A stretch of 64,000 nt of DNA from Coenobita brevimanus (GCA_032717465.1 CM064670.1:14228431-14292430), one strand, 5' to 3'; shown: positions 46,570 to 58,828, numbered from the stretch's first letter. Made by a program: numbers and translations. Notes: a model not told the origin generated them from the sequence alone.

Positions 46570-49500
46570 GAGTAGACTGTAGCACCAGTCGAACAGGGCA
46601 GTACTCACAAGGTTGATGGCAAGCTGGTGACAGGGAGAGCTGGAGCTCCCGTTTCACCAGCCCTCAGGACTTGATCCTGACCATCTCCCTTTTCTGAACA
46701 TTTTCAGTGCATTCATTTACACAGAGAGTAGGCCAGCATGCTCTCATGATACCTCTACCTTCAACTGTCTACACCACACTACATGCGCATAACATATCAC
46801 ACCTTCTATTCACATCTTTAGTAATGGCCGCTGCAATCTCACAATCAAATGAGGTGGTATCTCGGATTGCCACCACCGGCAGGGTAGGGCTGGAGGCACA
46901 GGGTCCTCCCGGTCGCTATCAAGCGACTGTGCCAGCAGCGACTGTTGCTATTTCTGGGAATGCTCATCGGCGAAGAGGTGACGGTGCGGCCTTATTCTTT
47001 ACCAACATCCGCGGCCTTACCACAAATTTAAACTCAGTTCATTTTTTCCTTCAGTCCATATCCCCTTTGTCCCTTTTCCTCACAGAACCACAAATCTCAC
47101 CCTCTACCGATATATCTCCATTTTGTTTTCCCGGTTACCATCTCCTTACAAACTTTCGAAACAAGGGCGGCACCTGTTGTTATATCAAATCCCAATATGC
47201 AGTTGATACTATTTTAAACTTCACTTCATCCAGTTTTGATTACTCATTATATAAATTAAATTGCCAAAACATTACCAAATATATCTGTGTAGTTTATCGT
47301 TCCCCCAATGCTTCTTCGGAACCCAGTGTATTTGATTCCAAATCCACTCAGTTGAGTAACCTTGACCTTGCCCTTGGCAATGAAATTACCATTTTGGGTG
47401 ATTTTAACATACACAATGTTGAATGGTTATTGCATTCTGCCCGGACTGACGACGCTGGTCTAGAATGCGAACTGTTTGCGGAATCGTTTAATCTCACCCA
47501 GTTGGTAAAGCAACCAACCAGAATACCTGATAATCCTGACCATAATGCCCATCTCTTGGACTTATTCTTGACAAATAATCCAGATCAATACAGGATAGAG
47601 GTACTGTCACCACTTGGATCCTCTGACCACAATCTCATCAAAGCCTCATTAGTTAACCCTCCTACACCTCCCCATTCCGAACCTGTCACGGTGACCCGAT
47701 AGCACTTTGACAGGGCAGACTGGGATGGATTTAGAAATTATCTTGCTGATGTTCCATGGCAGTCTTTCTTCTCTAGTGATCCCAATTCTACCCAGTCCCA
47801 CATTTGTGACTTAATACTAGCTGGTATGGATTTATTCATACCAAGTCAACAATTCACTAAAAGATCAAACTCTCCAAAATGGTTTGATGGCAATTGTGCC
47901 AGAGCAACAGCCCAAAAGTCATTAGCATATAACTCTTACTTAAAATAAAAAACACTTGAATCACTCTCCCAATTTAAAATTGCTAGAAATCATGCAAAAG
48001 CTGTATTAAATCTATCTAAATCAAACTTTCTTCAAAAGCAAGCATCAAAACTACTTCACAACCCTAATGACAATAGAATATTCTGGTCAACTCTTAATTC
48101 TTTCAATAATAACTTTAACAAGTCATCTTCCATTCCCCCACTAAAATCTTCAGATGGCAATATTACAAATGACCCACGTGGGAAAGCAGATATCTTTGCT
48201 AGTACCTTTGCAAGAAACTCTACCATAGATGATACCAGCCAGAATGTCTCAGTACTGGAACTTGATTCTCCCGAAATTGCCCCACTTAAAATACAGACAA
48301 GATTTGTAAAATCCATCCTAGACAATTTACCTACCAACAAAGCTCCAGGTCCAGATGGAATTCCGCCAATTGTTTTGAAAAAGTGTTCCCCTGAACTTGC
48401 CTCTGTCCTAGCTAAATTATTCAGATTATGCATACGTACTTCTTTATTCCCAAATTCATGGAAAGAAGCCAATATCCACCCAGTTCCGAAGAAAGGAAGT
48501 TCGTCTGACCCCTCCAATTACAGACCAATAGCTATCACATCTTCTCTTGGTAAGGTATTCGAAACTTTAATTAATAAGCATATTGTTAAACATCTTGAAT
48601 CCAACAACTTAATTAATGATAGACAATACGGTTTTTGCCACGAAAGATCCACCATTGACATACTCAATCTCTTAACTCATACCATCCATCAATCAATTGA
48701 TCTTTTTGGAGAAACTCATGCAGTAGCTCTTGATATCTCTAAAGCTTTCGACAGAGTATGGCACCGTTCCCTGCTGTCCAAACTCCCTTCCTATGGACTA
48801 ACGTCTTTTGTTCCTTTGATTTCTTCTTATCTTAGTGACAGGAAAATAAGAGTAAAAATAGATGATGTATATTCGAATTTCCACTCAAGTAACGACGGCG
48901 TGCCGCAGGGATCAGTTCTGGCGCCAACCCTATTTCTGGTTCATATTAATGATCTCTTATCTGTCACTCACAATCCCATTCACTCATATGCAGATGACTC
49001 AACACTACATAGTTCATTCACACTCAGACATCCATTTACAAAGTCTAATATCTCTACCTCTCAACTCAATACAGCCATCTCCATAAATCAAGATCTATCT
49101 ACAATCAGTGAATGGGGACAAAACAACCTTGTCTCTTTTAATGCTAGTAAAACTAAATATATACAGTTTACTAATAGACAGATATTGCCAGATTCGTACA
49201 TTACCTTCAGTGCTACTAGTATTCCCATCTCCAAAAGTATTGAAATTCTTGGTGTCTCACTTAACAGTGCCCTCAGCTGAACCTCTCATGTCAGATCACT
49301 TGCTAAAACCGCCTCAAAGAAACTTGGATTATTGTACAGAGTCCGTAACTTCTTCGCCGATGAGCAGTTAGCTATAATTTATAAGAGTCATGTGCGCTCT
49401 CAGCTTGAATATTGCTCACCCTTGTGGAATGGTTGTGGAGAGGTTGCATTAAGACAACTAGACAAAATTCAGAATAAAGATGTTAGAATCATTAACAACC

Positions 49501-49889
49501 CTGCCATTACATATAAACTACTTCCCCTGCAAGTAAGAAGGAATGTTGCCTCCCTTGCATTATTTTACAGATATTTTTTTGGCAAATGCTCAGACAAAGT
49601 TGCGTCCATGGTGCCACCTCTCCATGCCTTCCCTCGTGCTACACGGGCATCTGGTAGCGCTCATGACTGGAATGTCACTCAGCCATATTGCAGAACTTCT
49701 GCCTATCAGAATTCTTTCATTCCCCGAACTGCATCTCTCTGGAACTCGCTTCCCCAGAGTTGTTTTCCTCCAAATTTCAACCTACAGCTGTTCAAGTCTA
49801 ACTGTTACAGATATTTTATGAACAGAGGACACCAGTAATCTGGTGTATGGATTATTTTTTTTCTCCATTTGTTTTTCCTTCCTCCGGTC

Positions 49890-49921
<32 letters not shown>
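46570..49921 (+). mobile_element. Jockey-superfamily LINE family C copy 2, near full length with poly(A) tail
   Basis: Plus strand, 3.35 kb, ending in a long A-run (49890-49923). Target duplication AACAG (46565-46569 and 49922-49926) in LINE B. A 5' UTR of about 250 bp precedes MAAAISQSN (46825). Endonuclease: [147 protein letters not shown]-terminus ends NRGHQ at 49838. Stops near 47699, 47946 and 49278 are the only breaks I see, so it is younger than copy 1. No separate ORF1 is evident; the usual gag-like ORF may be absent or 5' truncated. Confidence 0.85.
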
Positions 49922-49924
<3 letters not shown>

Positions 49925-50815
49925 AGACATGCCACAATAATTCATGCACTCACTTCACTCACCCATTGAACACCATTTACATACAGGGATATATAATGCT
50001 TCTACAACAGTAAACATTCTGATACATGAGATTCTACATCATTAGTGAGGTATTTGGTAACAGCTTTAAATTCATTCATTCTTGGCCCCTTTGACTCAGT
50101 CTCATATGGCTAAAATCATCTTGCTAGCAGGAGCCGTGGGAGAATACTATTGTTGTCCCAATCTGAGATAGCTGATGGTGACAGTATTTACTGTACACTC
50201 ACGTTTGTGTGAATCATGCTCAACCAAGTAAAATTATTTGGTTTTATCTCACATAAAATCCTATAGCTGTCTTAACTATGAAAGTGTTAACAATGTACAG
50301 TAGTCCTGACAACATGAAATTCAAGGGACTTTCAAAACTTCGATTAATCAATTTTTACATGTTAAAAAATATACAGTAATAATAAACAGTACTGTATGTA
50401 ACTGTACTTATAAAAATACACCCCCACCATCATAGAAATTGCAAAAGTAAAGCACATAATATACATATAGTGTAATAAACAGTGCAATTCTTTTCCTCTA
50501 GTTTCCACCACTCTGGGTCACTTTGGGAGGGGCCATGATGATACTTATCAGTGCTAAATACACAAGACTGAGCAGGGCACATCCAAAAGCAATGTAAGTA
50601 TGATGGGTGGCCCGACCTTCGCTCTAGCAGAAGCATCATAAACTATCGCTGATGGCGCTAAAAGAGCCTGCCAAGTTTGAAATTTTGGATTTCTTCGGTA
50701 AACTTGACTGAGAACTACTTGGCAAAACCTTCAGTTAATCGCATTTTCCAGTTGAAAGACTGTCGTATAATAAAGACTTTACTGATTCTAAATAATCCTT
50801 ACAACAAAGCCTTAC

Positions 50816-51089
50816 CTCCACCTTCATGCCCTGCTTGATGCGGTCTACAGCTGTGTATCCATCCACCTCTAATGCTTCCTCTGCCACTGCCATCCCCTCC
50901 CTCTCAGCTGCCATCACTGCACCTCTGGCCACTTCCTCACCATCCCCCTCACTCAAGGCCTGTGAAAGATCTGGTGGCACGCTGAGTGGTATGTTGTGGC
51001 TGCAACACCAACCAACTGGCCGTAATCCTCCACGTGCCACCTCACGCCAGCATTCCACATTGGCATTACTTCCTGTGACATATCGCAGT
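50816..51089 (-). CDS. internal exon of an MBT-repeat protein
   Basis: Minus-strand exon, 274 bp. Acceptor TTTTCTTATTTCCAG before 51089; donor GAG/GTAAGG at 50816/50815. One base completes a split codon, then 91 codons. It encodes LRYVTGSNANVECWREV, then GLRPVGWCCSHNIPLSVPPD, which is the C-terminal end of an MBT repeat (W..., PVGWC, PP). A variable acidic/Ala-rich linker of about 35 residues follows, and then IKQGMKVE, the standard start of the next MBT repeat. It leaves in phase 0, matching the exon at 19265. GC content is higher than the flanks. The upstream exon with the first half of the repeat was not found in 51.1-64 kb. Histone-methyl-lysine binding and chromatin repression are known for MBT proteins; here they are inferred. 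Confidence 0.8.
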
Positions 51090-51439
51090 CTGGAAATAAG
51101 AAAATATTTGCTCCGTCTACTGCTCATATGCCTTAACCTTTTCAATCCAGTGATTAAATTCTTACTACTACTAAATTTTTCTTCTTGGCTTAGGAGAGGC
51201 TTTTCAAACTGGAGGGATTACTTACAGTCTCCATTCACCCTTTCACTGCAAAAAGTCTCCCCTAAGCTGAATAAAGTCATATGGTGATTGCAAGAATAAA
51301 ATATGGAACAGGTCACCAGGCTGAAGAGGTTGCTCTGGATGAGAATTAAGTCATTTTAAAACTTATTTCTAAACAGTTCAATGACAGAATAAGATAGATG
51401 ATACTACTATGGCTCAACATTCTCTTCATTATCTTTTTG

Positions 51440-54172
51440 TAGGTATACAAGTAGGTATACAAGCGTGGGCGATTGTATGTGTGTATGCCCCGACAGAGGA
51501 TCGAGTGGCAAGAGTGAAAGATGAGTTTTGGGCGAGTGTAGAAGCGTGTATGGACAAGTTTGAGAGAAGCGAGAGAGTGCTGTTGATTGGAGACATGAAT
51601 GGCAAAGTTGGGAACGTACGAGTGGATGGAGTGGTTGGTCAGTGGGGTGTACCAGCTGACGTAGATGGGAATGGAAGTGCTTTGGTGGACACATGTGCTG
51701 GTAAGGGGTTGGCAATAGCCAACACATACTTTCAGCATAAGATGATCCACCGGTATACATGAGAGTAATGAGGAGGATGGATGGTGAACTTGTTGAACGA
51801 AAGGTAATGATAGACTACGTGTGTGTGGATGAGCGAATGAGAAGACAAGTGTTGGATGCAAGAGTATGGAGAGGGTGGGGGAATGGAGTCTCGGACCATC
51901 ACTTAGTGATGGCCAAGGCAGAGCTGCAAAGAAAGTGGTTAAGGAGACGAAGGGGAAGACAGGAGGAAGCAACTCCTGTGAGAAGAGTGGAGAAATTGCA
52001 AGATAGTGAGAAAATGACAGAGTATAAGAGCATAGTGGAAGAAAGACTGGGAAGGTATGATCTAGAGCAGATGGAAGGGGTGGAAGACGAATGTAAGATA
52101 TTCACGGAAGAGATAGGCACAGCGTGTGAGGCGGTTTGTGGAGTGAGGAGGAGATGCAAGGGTGTGCAAGGGACAGCATGGTGGAATGATGAGGTGAAAC
52201 GAGCTGTGGAACAAAAGAAGAAGGCATATAGTGAATGGTTAGCAAGTAGAGGTAGGGGAGAAGATGAGAGAGAGAAGAGAGAGGTATATGTGAGCAGGAG
52301 AAGGGAGGTTAAGAGACTGGTGAAGGAGAGTAAAAAGAAAGTGGATGAGGAGTTTGGGAGGAATCTGAGTGTGAAATGAAGGGAGAGTAAGAAATTGTCT
52401 TGGAAGGAGGTAAAGAAAGTGAGGCAGTGTGAAAGGGGAAATAGTAGGGGAGTGAAAGATAGGAATAATAGATTGTTGGTGGAGAAGAGAGAGAAACTGA
52501 GGAGATGGAAGGAGCACTTTGAGGATTTGTTGAACGTGGAGAGTGAGAGCAGTGCGAGCATAAGTGGTTGGGGAATGGCTGGGAGAAGAAGAGATGAGAG
52601 GAGAGAGGAAGAGATCAGTAGGGCGGAAGTAGTGGAAGCGATGAAGAATATTAAGTTGGGAAAGGCCCAGGAATTGATGGAGTGTGTGGTGAAATGCTTA
52701 GGTATGGGGGTGAGATTGTTGTGGAGTGGATATGGAAGTTGTGTAGATTGGCTTGGGAAGAGGGAAGGGTTCCAGAGGACTGGAAATCAGGTATAATTGT
52801 TCCTTTATACAAAGGAAAAGGAGAGAGAGAAGTATGTGGTAACCATAGGGGTATTTGCCTACTTAGTGTGACTGGTAAAATATATGGTAGAATACTCATT
52901 GATAGGGTTAGGCATATGACAGAGGAGCTAGTTGGAGAAGAACAAGGGGGATTTAGGAAGGGAAAAGGGTGTGTAGATCAGATATATGTTCTAATATGTT
53001 TAGTGGAGAAGTATCTAGAGAAGGGAAGGAAAGTGTATGCTGCCTTCATGGACTTGGAGAAAGCTTATGACAAAACAGATAGGCAAGGTATGTGGAAGGT
53101 ATTAAGAATATATGGGGTGGAAGGGAAATGTTGAGTGCTGTGAAGAGTACGTACGAGGGAGCTAGGGTTACGGTGCGAGTGGATGGTGAGCTGAGTGAGT
53201 TCTTTGATCTCAATGTGGGACTGAAACAGGGTTGTGTGATGTCTCCATGGCTGTTTAATATATACATGGATGGGGTTGTAAAGGAGGTGCAGGGTAGGGC
53301 AGTGGATGTGGGGGTGGCTCTAATGAATGAGGGTGAGATTTGGAAGCTTCCGGTGTTGCTGTTTGCTGATGATACAGTACTGTTGGGTGAAGATGAATGG
53401 GAGTTGCAAGGTTTGGTGAATGAATTTGGGACAGTGTGTAGGAGGAGGAATCTGAAAGTTAATGTAAACAAGAGTAGTTATGGTGTTTGAGAGGAATGAA
53501 GTCACAGAGTGTGCAGTGAGGTTGGATGGTGAGGATATGGAGAATGTGAGTGCATTCAAGTACTTGGGTAGTGTGATGAGTAAGGATGGAACTTTGGGGG
53601 ATGAAGTGCGTGAAAGGGTACAGCAGGGAAGGAAGGTTGTTGGTACACTGAAAGCAGTGATGAGAAATGGGGAGGTGTGTATGGAAGTTAAGAAGTCACT
53701 GCATGATAGTGTTGTGATCCCTACCCTGACATATGGAAGCGAGGCATGGATCTTGCAAGAGGGGAACAAATCAAGAGTGAGAGCAGTGGAAATGAGTTAC
53801 TTGAGAGGAGCATGTGGAGTAACGTGGAGGGACAGGTTGATGAATGAAGAATTGAAGGAACGCTGTGGGGTGGATGTGGATGTGGTTGAGAAGATTAGGA
53901 GAACTACACTGAGGTGGTTTGGACATGTGAAGAGAATGGAGAATGAAAGACTGACTAAGAGGGTGTATGTAGGTGAGGTGGAGGAAGGGAGAGGGATAGG
54001 TAGACCGAGGATGAGGTGGAGGGATGGAGTTGAGAGGTATATGAGGGATGGGGGGGTGAGTTGGGGGGAGGGTAGTCAAATGGTGGGTGAGAGAGCAACT
54101 TGGAGGCGTTTTGTCTGCGGCCACCCTTTGCGGGATTAGGGCGTCGGGCTATAGATAGATAGATAGATAGAT
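51440..54172 (+). mobile_element. RTE-like LINE family A copy 5 (longest copy)
   Basis: Plus strand. Endonuclease from about 51465: VCVYAPTEDRVARVKDEFW, LLIGDMNGKVGN, IDYVCVDERMRRQVLD, GVSDHHLVMAKAEL. Connector: TAWWNDEVKRAVEQKKKAYS. RT: GKIYGRILIDRVR, GFRKGKGCVDQIYVLI, AAFMDLEKAYDKTDRQGMWK, LKQGCVMSPWLFNIYMDGV, LLFADDTVLLGEDEWE, KYLGSVMSKDGTLGDEV, LTYGSEAWILQEGNK, WFGHVKRM, GHPLRD. Frameshifts near 51757, 52660, 53130 and 53475 plus a stop at 52377 break it. Tail (TAGA)n at 54152-54171. The first part of the endonuclease is missing. 49973-50815 and 51090-51439 contain no identifiable element. Confidence 0.85.
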
Positions 54173-55195
54173 CTTTTTGTGACATGTTCCATATTCAAGT
54201 GTTAATCTTTTGCTACAGCTCATCAACACTCAAGATGGAGAGTTGGCAATTTTAGGCTGTCATAAACACCGACAAAGTATAGCAGATGTTTGCCACCTTT
54301 ATCACTATGTTCCACTGTCAATTTAATCATTTCCCACACTGAAACAGGGTAGGGTAAAGTGGGCACTGACATCCTGTGGCGCACAGCCATCATGCTAATC
54401 TCTGACTCTTAAACCTATGAGCTTGTTGCAGGTTATTCATCAACTATCCTGGGAAGCTAGGTTACTGTATCATCCAAGCTACCACAGTTACCCACAACCC
54501 CTAGGTGTTATCCTAGCCTATACACTATTCACTTTAACTACACATACAATAGCTGTCTCTCAATCTTGAATGCTGAGATATAGTAGCAGTAACAGCTGCA
54601 ACCCCAGGCTCAACTGGACATAAAGTCATTGGAAGACAAGACATTAATGCTACTGCCCACCATCCTCCTTTGAGGAGGTGGTGGAGTTACGGAACATTTG
54701 TGCATCCGGGCAGATCCTCCATTCGAATTCATTAACACCACCACATGAAGGCATTCCTTCCCAGTGCAATGCTAAGCTCTAACAAGAATAATACTAGAGT
54801 ATGGCACTAATCACAAAGATGTGCTATGGGATGAATGCAAGGTCACCGTATTATTATATTCAGCCACTGAGGTATGGGAAATGTGCTACAAAAGGATAAA
54901 AACCCTTGCCATGTAAACCTTTTTGCACATAGCAAAATATTTCTGGGCAGGTTAGCCTTTACACAATGCTCTCCATATTGAGGGAGGCATAAATGCCATT
55001 TGACCAGCTGTTTTCATTCAAAGTCATTTTTCCCAGGTTCAGTAATGCAGTTCCTGTCAAAATAGAATATGAGGAGGAAATTTTTCTGACTTAAATCATG
55101 GCCATATGGTAATTTAAGAGGTACAGTATTTTATATATGATCAGTATCTGTGCATTTTCAGATACCGGTAATTTTTGCAACATGAATGGTGTATA

Positions 55196-56249
55196 CAGCG
55201 CAGCCTTGTTATACAATGCCTCATTATGTGACGAATCACATCATCATCATCTGGACCTCCTTTCCCACCCTAGGGCAGGATGAGGAGTAGCAATGTCCAC
55301 ACAGCCTAATTTTGCCCAATTCAATGGGCCACGCTTTCATTCACTCATCATCCAAGCCCATGGAATCTGGTTCCATCATATAGGCCAAAAAAAAATTTCA
55401 CCACATATACCTATCTGACAGTCAATCCGAATGCTGTCACATTAAAAAGGGGTGCCAAATCACTACAATGATAATTAAAAAGTTATGCCCTGTCTTGCTA
55501 CAGCATTAAAGAATTAAGTGTGACTTCACTACAACATTTTCAATGACTGCCTCCGAGAATCTCATGCGGATATGGTAACACACACAAGACAAAATGGCTG
55601 CCCAGTGTTAATACTGGCTGTGATCATTACCTTTTGCTCTATTTTGTGCATGAAAGGCCACTGTAACATCACTGTTACTGCCAAATAACAGTGCAAGTGC
55701 TTAACAAATAGTGCAGTGTGCAATATTAAAAGAACTGATACTTTTTTGTGTGTGTAAAATTGAAACATGTGACCTGGAAATTGTGTCGACCTTACATAAC
55801 CATCAACCCCTTCCTGGGCCTCTACACAGCTGACTGAGCGAAGATGCCCACGCAGTGTTTACAATGGCTGTGAACATTACCTTTGTTTTATGTTGTGCAT
55901 GAAAGGCGACTGAAACACCACTGTTACTGCCAAATAACAGTGTATGCACTTAGTAAATAGTGTAGTGTTAAGTGAAGTGGCACTAGCTTTTCCGGAGTTG
56001 TCATCCAGGCTCTCCAACTGTCCCCCGTCCTGGGGGGGGGGGAACCCTTGGTGATAACTTGTACCAGCAAAGGAAAAACTTCAGATGCATGGCAGTTTCT
56101 TTTTTTTTTTAGGTCATTTTAGGCTTCACAGTTTAGGTCACCCTCCCTAACCCCACTGAAACCGTGTTATATTAACCTCGTTAGGCGATAATTCATTAAG
56201 CAATAGGTTTTCACTTGATGCAACCCTATCGCATTGTGAGGCTGACCTA
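55196..56249. mobile_element. probable Tigger-like miniature element containing a LINE B stub and an internal duplication
   Basis: TA then CAGCGCAGCCTTGTTATACAATG-like sequence on the left (split here at 20 bases in the text above 55215); the right end on the minus strand is TAGGTCAGCCTCACAATGCG, ending at 56249 before TA. The ends match at CAGCC and the ACAATGC motif but are diverged. Inside, about 125 bp (55596-55720) recurs at 55845-55970 with few changes. 54173-55193 shows no gene. Confidence 0.45.
55238..55465 (-). mobile_element. RTE-like LINE family B, 3' UTR stub
   Basis: Minus strand. (GAT)n tail and about 220 bp matching the 3' UTR of the copies at 29440 and 43513 (CTCCTTTCCCACCCTAGGGC and AAAAAGGGGTGCCAAATC on the plus strand). 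No coding part; an extreme 5' truncation. Confidence 0.75.
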
Positions 56250-56699
56250 TAGTGCACACAGGGTTAAAGTAAATACACTGTAAGTACTCAATGACACAGG
56301 GTGCAGAAACAAAACCCACACTTCACAAGCACTGTTGCAATAATACTCAAGAGAGGATGCCTCAGATCTGGCAATGCTCCCTCCTTTGTTTCTGGAATTA
56401 CAAGGCTGTCTGACCACAAGTGGTGGGTAGCAAGGCCACTTCCAGTACATGCTAATAATGTATCATTGGTAAGGGAAAGGGGATTTCTAATCCTATTTAC
56501 CATTTGTTTTAGTCAAGTTTCTATCATGTAGGGATTACAAGAGTATTATACTCTACTCCTTTATCCCCAATAATAGCAGTTGTTATTACTTTCAAGATGT
56601 CGACAATGACCAACTCACCTCTCTTGATCACTCCAGGTTCTAATTTCATTTTAATTAAACTGCCACTAAATACAGAAATGGCTTAGCCCTTTCACACAG

Positions 56700-56955
56700 G
56701 AGTGGTCTCTTATGTAGTTAAACTCTGGATGGCAATGGACACACTGCTGGAGTTGTGTTTCTTCTGGGCGCAGTGGGCAGTATAACAGAGCAATCTGTTT
56801 TCCTGGGTCTTCTCTCTTCTAAGCCTTTTTCCACAATGAATGCAGATAAAATGGTGGCATCTTCCCAGTTTGCTTGTAAATGAATAAAAATCACAATTTA
56901 TTGCCTGATGAAAGTAATAACATAAATGTAACTTCATGAGTTTGAGTTTACTTTA
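56700..56955 (-). other. possible exon with paired Cys motifs (weak)
   Basis: Minus strand. A good acceptor (TTACTTTCATCAG, near 56912) opens a frame of about 70 codons with ICIHCGKRLRREK and LLCYTAHCAQ. Two CxxC-like or Cx4C pairs could bind zinc, but a second frame over the same bases also shows Cys/His pairs and no known domain fits. No donor is evident before the stop. 56250-57188 holds nothing else. Confidence 0.15.
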
Positions 56956-57188
56956 GTTTTACATAAAAACTACTGCCAATTTCAAAATGAATATCAATGA
57001 ACCTTTTCCATTTCCTCAGTGAAAACTTCCACATCAGCAGACACTAGTTTGTGAATTTTAAAGCATGGAATATTAACTTCCATACATTACTATCATTATT
57101 TAATTCCGCTTTATACAAGTAACAAGAATATACAGTAGATTATAATTTCAATATAACTGTCTTTGACATCAGAAGCAGTAGTCTATGT

Positions 57189-57492
57189 ATCTATCTATCT
57201 ATTGCCAGACGTCTTAATCCCATAATGGGTGGCCACAAACAAATTGCTTCCATGTCGCCCTGTCCCCCGCCACTTCACTCTCCTCCCCTCAGCTCACATC
57301 CCCCTCTCTTATACACCTCTCCACCCCATCCCTCCATCTCATCCTCGGCCTCCCACTCCCTCTCCCCTTCTCCACTTCACTCACATACACACTCCTCATT
57401 AGTCTCTTGCTCTCCATCCTCTCCACATGGCCAAGCCACCCCAATGTATTTCTCCTAATGCTTTCTATCACATCCACAACCACACCACAATG
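57189..57492 (-). mobile_element. RTE-like LINE family A, 3' stub
   Basis: Minus strand. (TAGA)n tail at 57189-57202, then the C-terminal reading VIESIRRNTLGWLGHVERME, KRLMRSVYVSEVEKG and GRPRMRWRDGVERC. Closest to the subfamily at 39331-40192. 5' truncated at about 57492. 57493-57762 shows no gene. Confidence 0.75.
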
Positions 57493-57762
57493 CTGCAGTA
57501 TTTAATTTATTAGTATTTATAAGGGATTATCAAAAAACAAAAAAAGTGCCAGTTCTTGAGTTTCAAAACGACCTAGAACCACCACCCCATTATTTTGCAG
57601 TTATATTTTCTGCCTCTAACTTACGGCAATTACATCTAAGACATGTATGAGGTAAGGTACACATTTACTGCTCTCATGCAGGACCTGCCTCAATGGTGGG
57701 AAAAAATTTCCACACATATTTATGTGTTACAAATTCCAGCTGTATTGTCGTAAAGACTTTGT

Positions 57763-58714
57763 AGTTAATTGTAGAGAAGTATATTTTAGACTTGTGGTCG
57801 AGCGGCTTTTATATCTTGTAGTAGTTTCCCCACCAGATGTCATGTAGTGACGGGAGAGGTAAAGAATAGTATGGGACTATTTTTATTTGTCTTGGAAATA
57901 TTAAACAGGTATAATAGTATAAGTCCTGGGTAGCTACCTCCCTGTCTCGCTATCTCTCTCTCTCTCTCTGTTCTCAAGCTAATCTCCGTCTCGACCTCTC
58001 TCTAGGGTCGCTTGTCTCCTTCTGTCTAGCCTGTTCGGTGGCTAATCTAGGTCTGAGCTCTCTTTCCTAAATTCTGGTATAGCAGGGGTGTGTCACATGT
58101 GTTCCTCGTGGGTGGACTAGATCTTTCTCACGAGAGGACTGCTGACAGCTAACTGAATCATCTCCTTACTGGCCGCTGTCGTCAGCTTTCCCCGTGTAAG
58201 CGTTGCTTAGCGCTGCTCGCTTCTCGCAAACACAACACCTTCTCATCATTTGACTTCCTGCTTCTATCTGTCTCTCTATCTATCTATTTATCTATCTATC
58301 TATTATGTAGTCCTATATTTGCTCGGCCGCGCGAAAATGACGTACCATCGACATTTAATAGTTAATATATATTAATACATACTACATACACATTATAATG
58401 AACTTATAAGCTAATTAAGTGAAATACATAATATTGTAAAGTAACATAATTGTATGAATATTGTATACATATATTATTCATAGTAAATAGTGATTATTCA
58501 GTAATATTACATTTTAAATAAGTTGAATACATATTGGAATAAATGCATTAAAGTAAATTATTTAACTGTAATACAGTATGTACTTGGGTTATTATAGTGA
58601 ATTGCATACATGCAAGAATAAAAATAGTTTAAAATTAAGAATATTGTAAGAGTTACTAATATTTCATTTAAAGATAATGGTTCTGGTCTGCCATATATGG
58701 GTCATTCTTCTTTG

Positions 58715-58754
<40 letters not shown>

Positions 58755-58828
58755 TTTTTATATATATAATTAATACTATATACAAAATATATACACTTCA
58801 TTCAGGGTGGTTAACTGTGATGTTAACT
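57763..58828 (-). mobile_element. 3' LTR of a gypsy/errantivirus-like element, about 1066 bp
   Basis: Minus strand. On that strand it would begin AGTTAACATCACAG (58828) and end CAATTAACT (57763), with 6-bp inverted termini AGTTAA/TTAACT. AGTTAA-starting LTRs occur in the gypsy errantivirus group. A purine tract lies directly upstream (58829-58842 complement). A polyadenylation signal AATAAA lies at 57887-57882. The U3-like part is very AT-rich; TC and TCTA repeats (57948-57968, 58259-58300) and an ATT repeat (58718-58753) lie inside. The left border is less certain than the right, because the other LTR is outside the window. Confidence 0.6.

Larger units (their letters stand above)
43513..49972 (-). 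mobile_element. RTE-like LINE family B copy 2, in three segments
   Basis: Minus strand. Segments: 43513-44490 (tail (GAT)n, 3' UTR, RT C-terminus with MVWHENEKSGVSAVEM and WYGHVQRM); 46012-46569 (YLLHADDAVL-like, VRQGCAMAPWLF, GFKSGRGCVDQIFAVRQIV, EKAYDKIDREGLWKVFRIYG); 49922-49972 (short continuation matching 30965-31010). They align end to end with copy 1 at 29440-31010. The breaks are a LINE A insertion (44491-46011) and a LINE C insertion (46570-49921). Confidence 0.8.

Noticed and set aside
51210..51300. Upstream MBT exon ending at the GTAAGT near 51218
   Set aside because: The only frame that joins in phase to 51089 has a stop eight codons earlier and no MBT motif.
54180..54420. Possible minus-strand exon (VWEMIKLTVEHSDKGGKHLL)
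   Set aside because: A CAG acceptor is present but no recognised domain, no donor and no conservation evidence.
57725..57763. Alternative LTR border beginning TGTTACAAATT
   Set aside because: Resembles the start of the solo LTR at 44722, but no matching ...ACA end lies next to the purine tract; AGTTAA/TTAACT gives matching ends at both sides.
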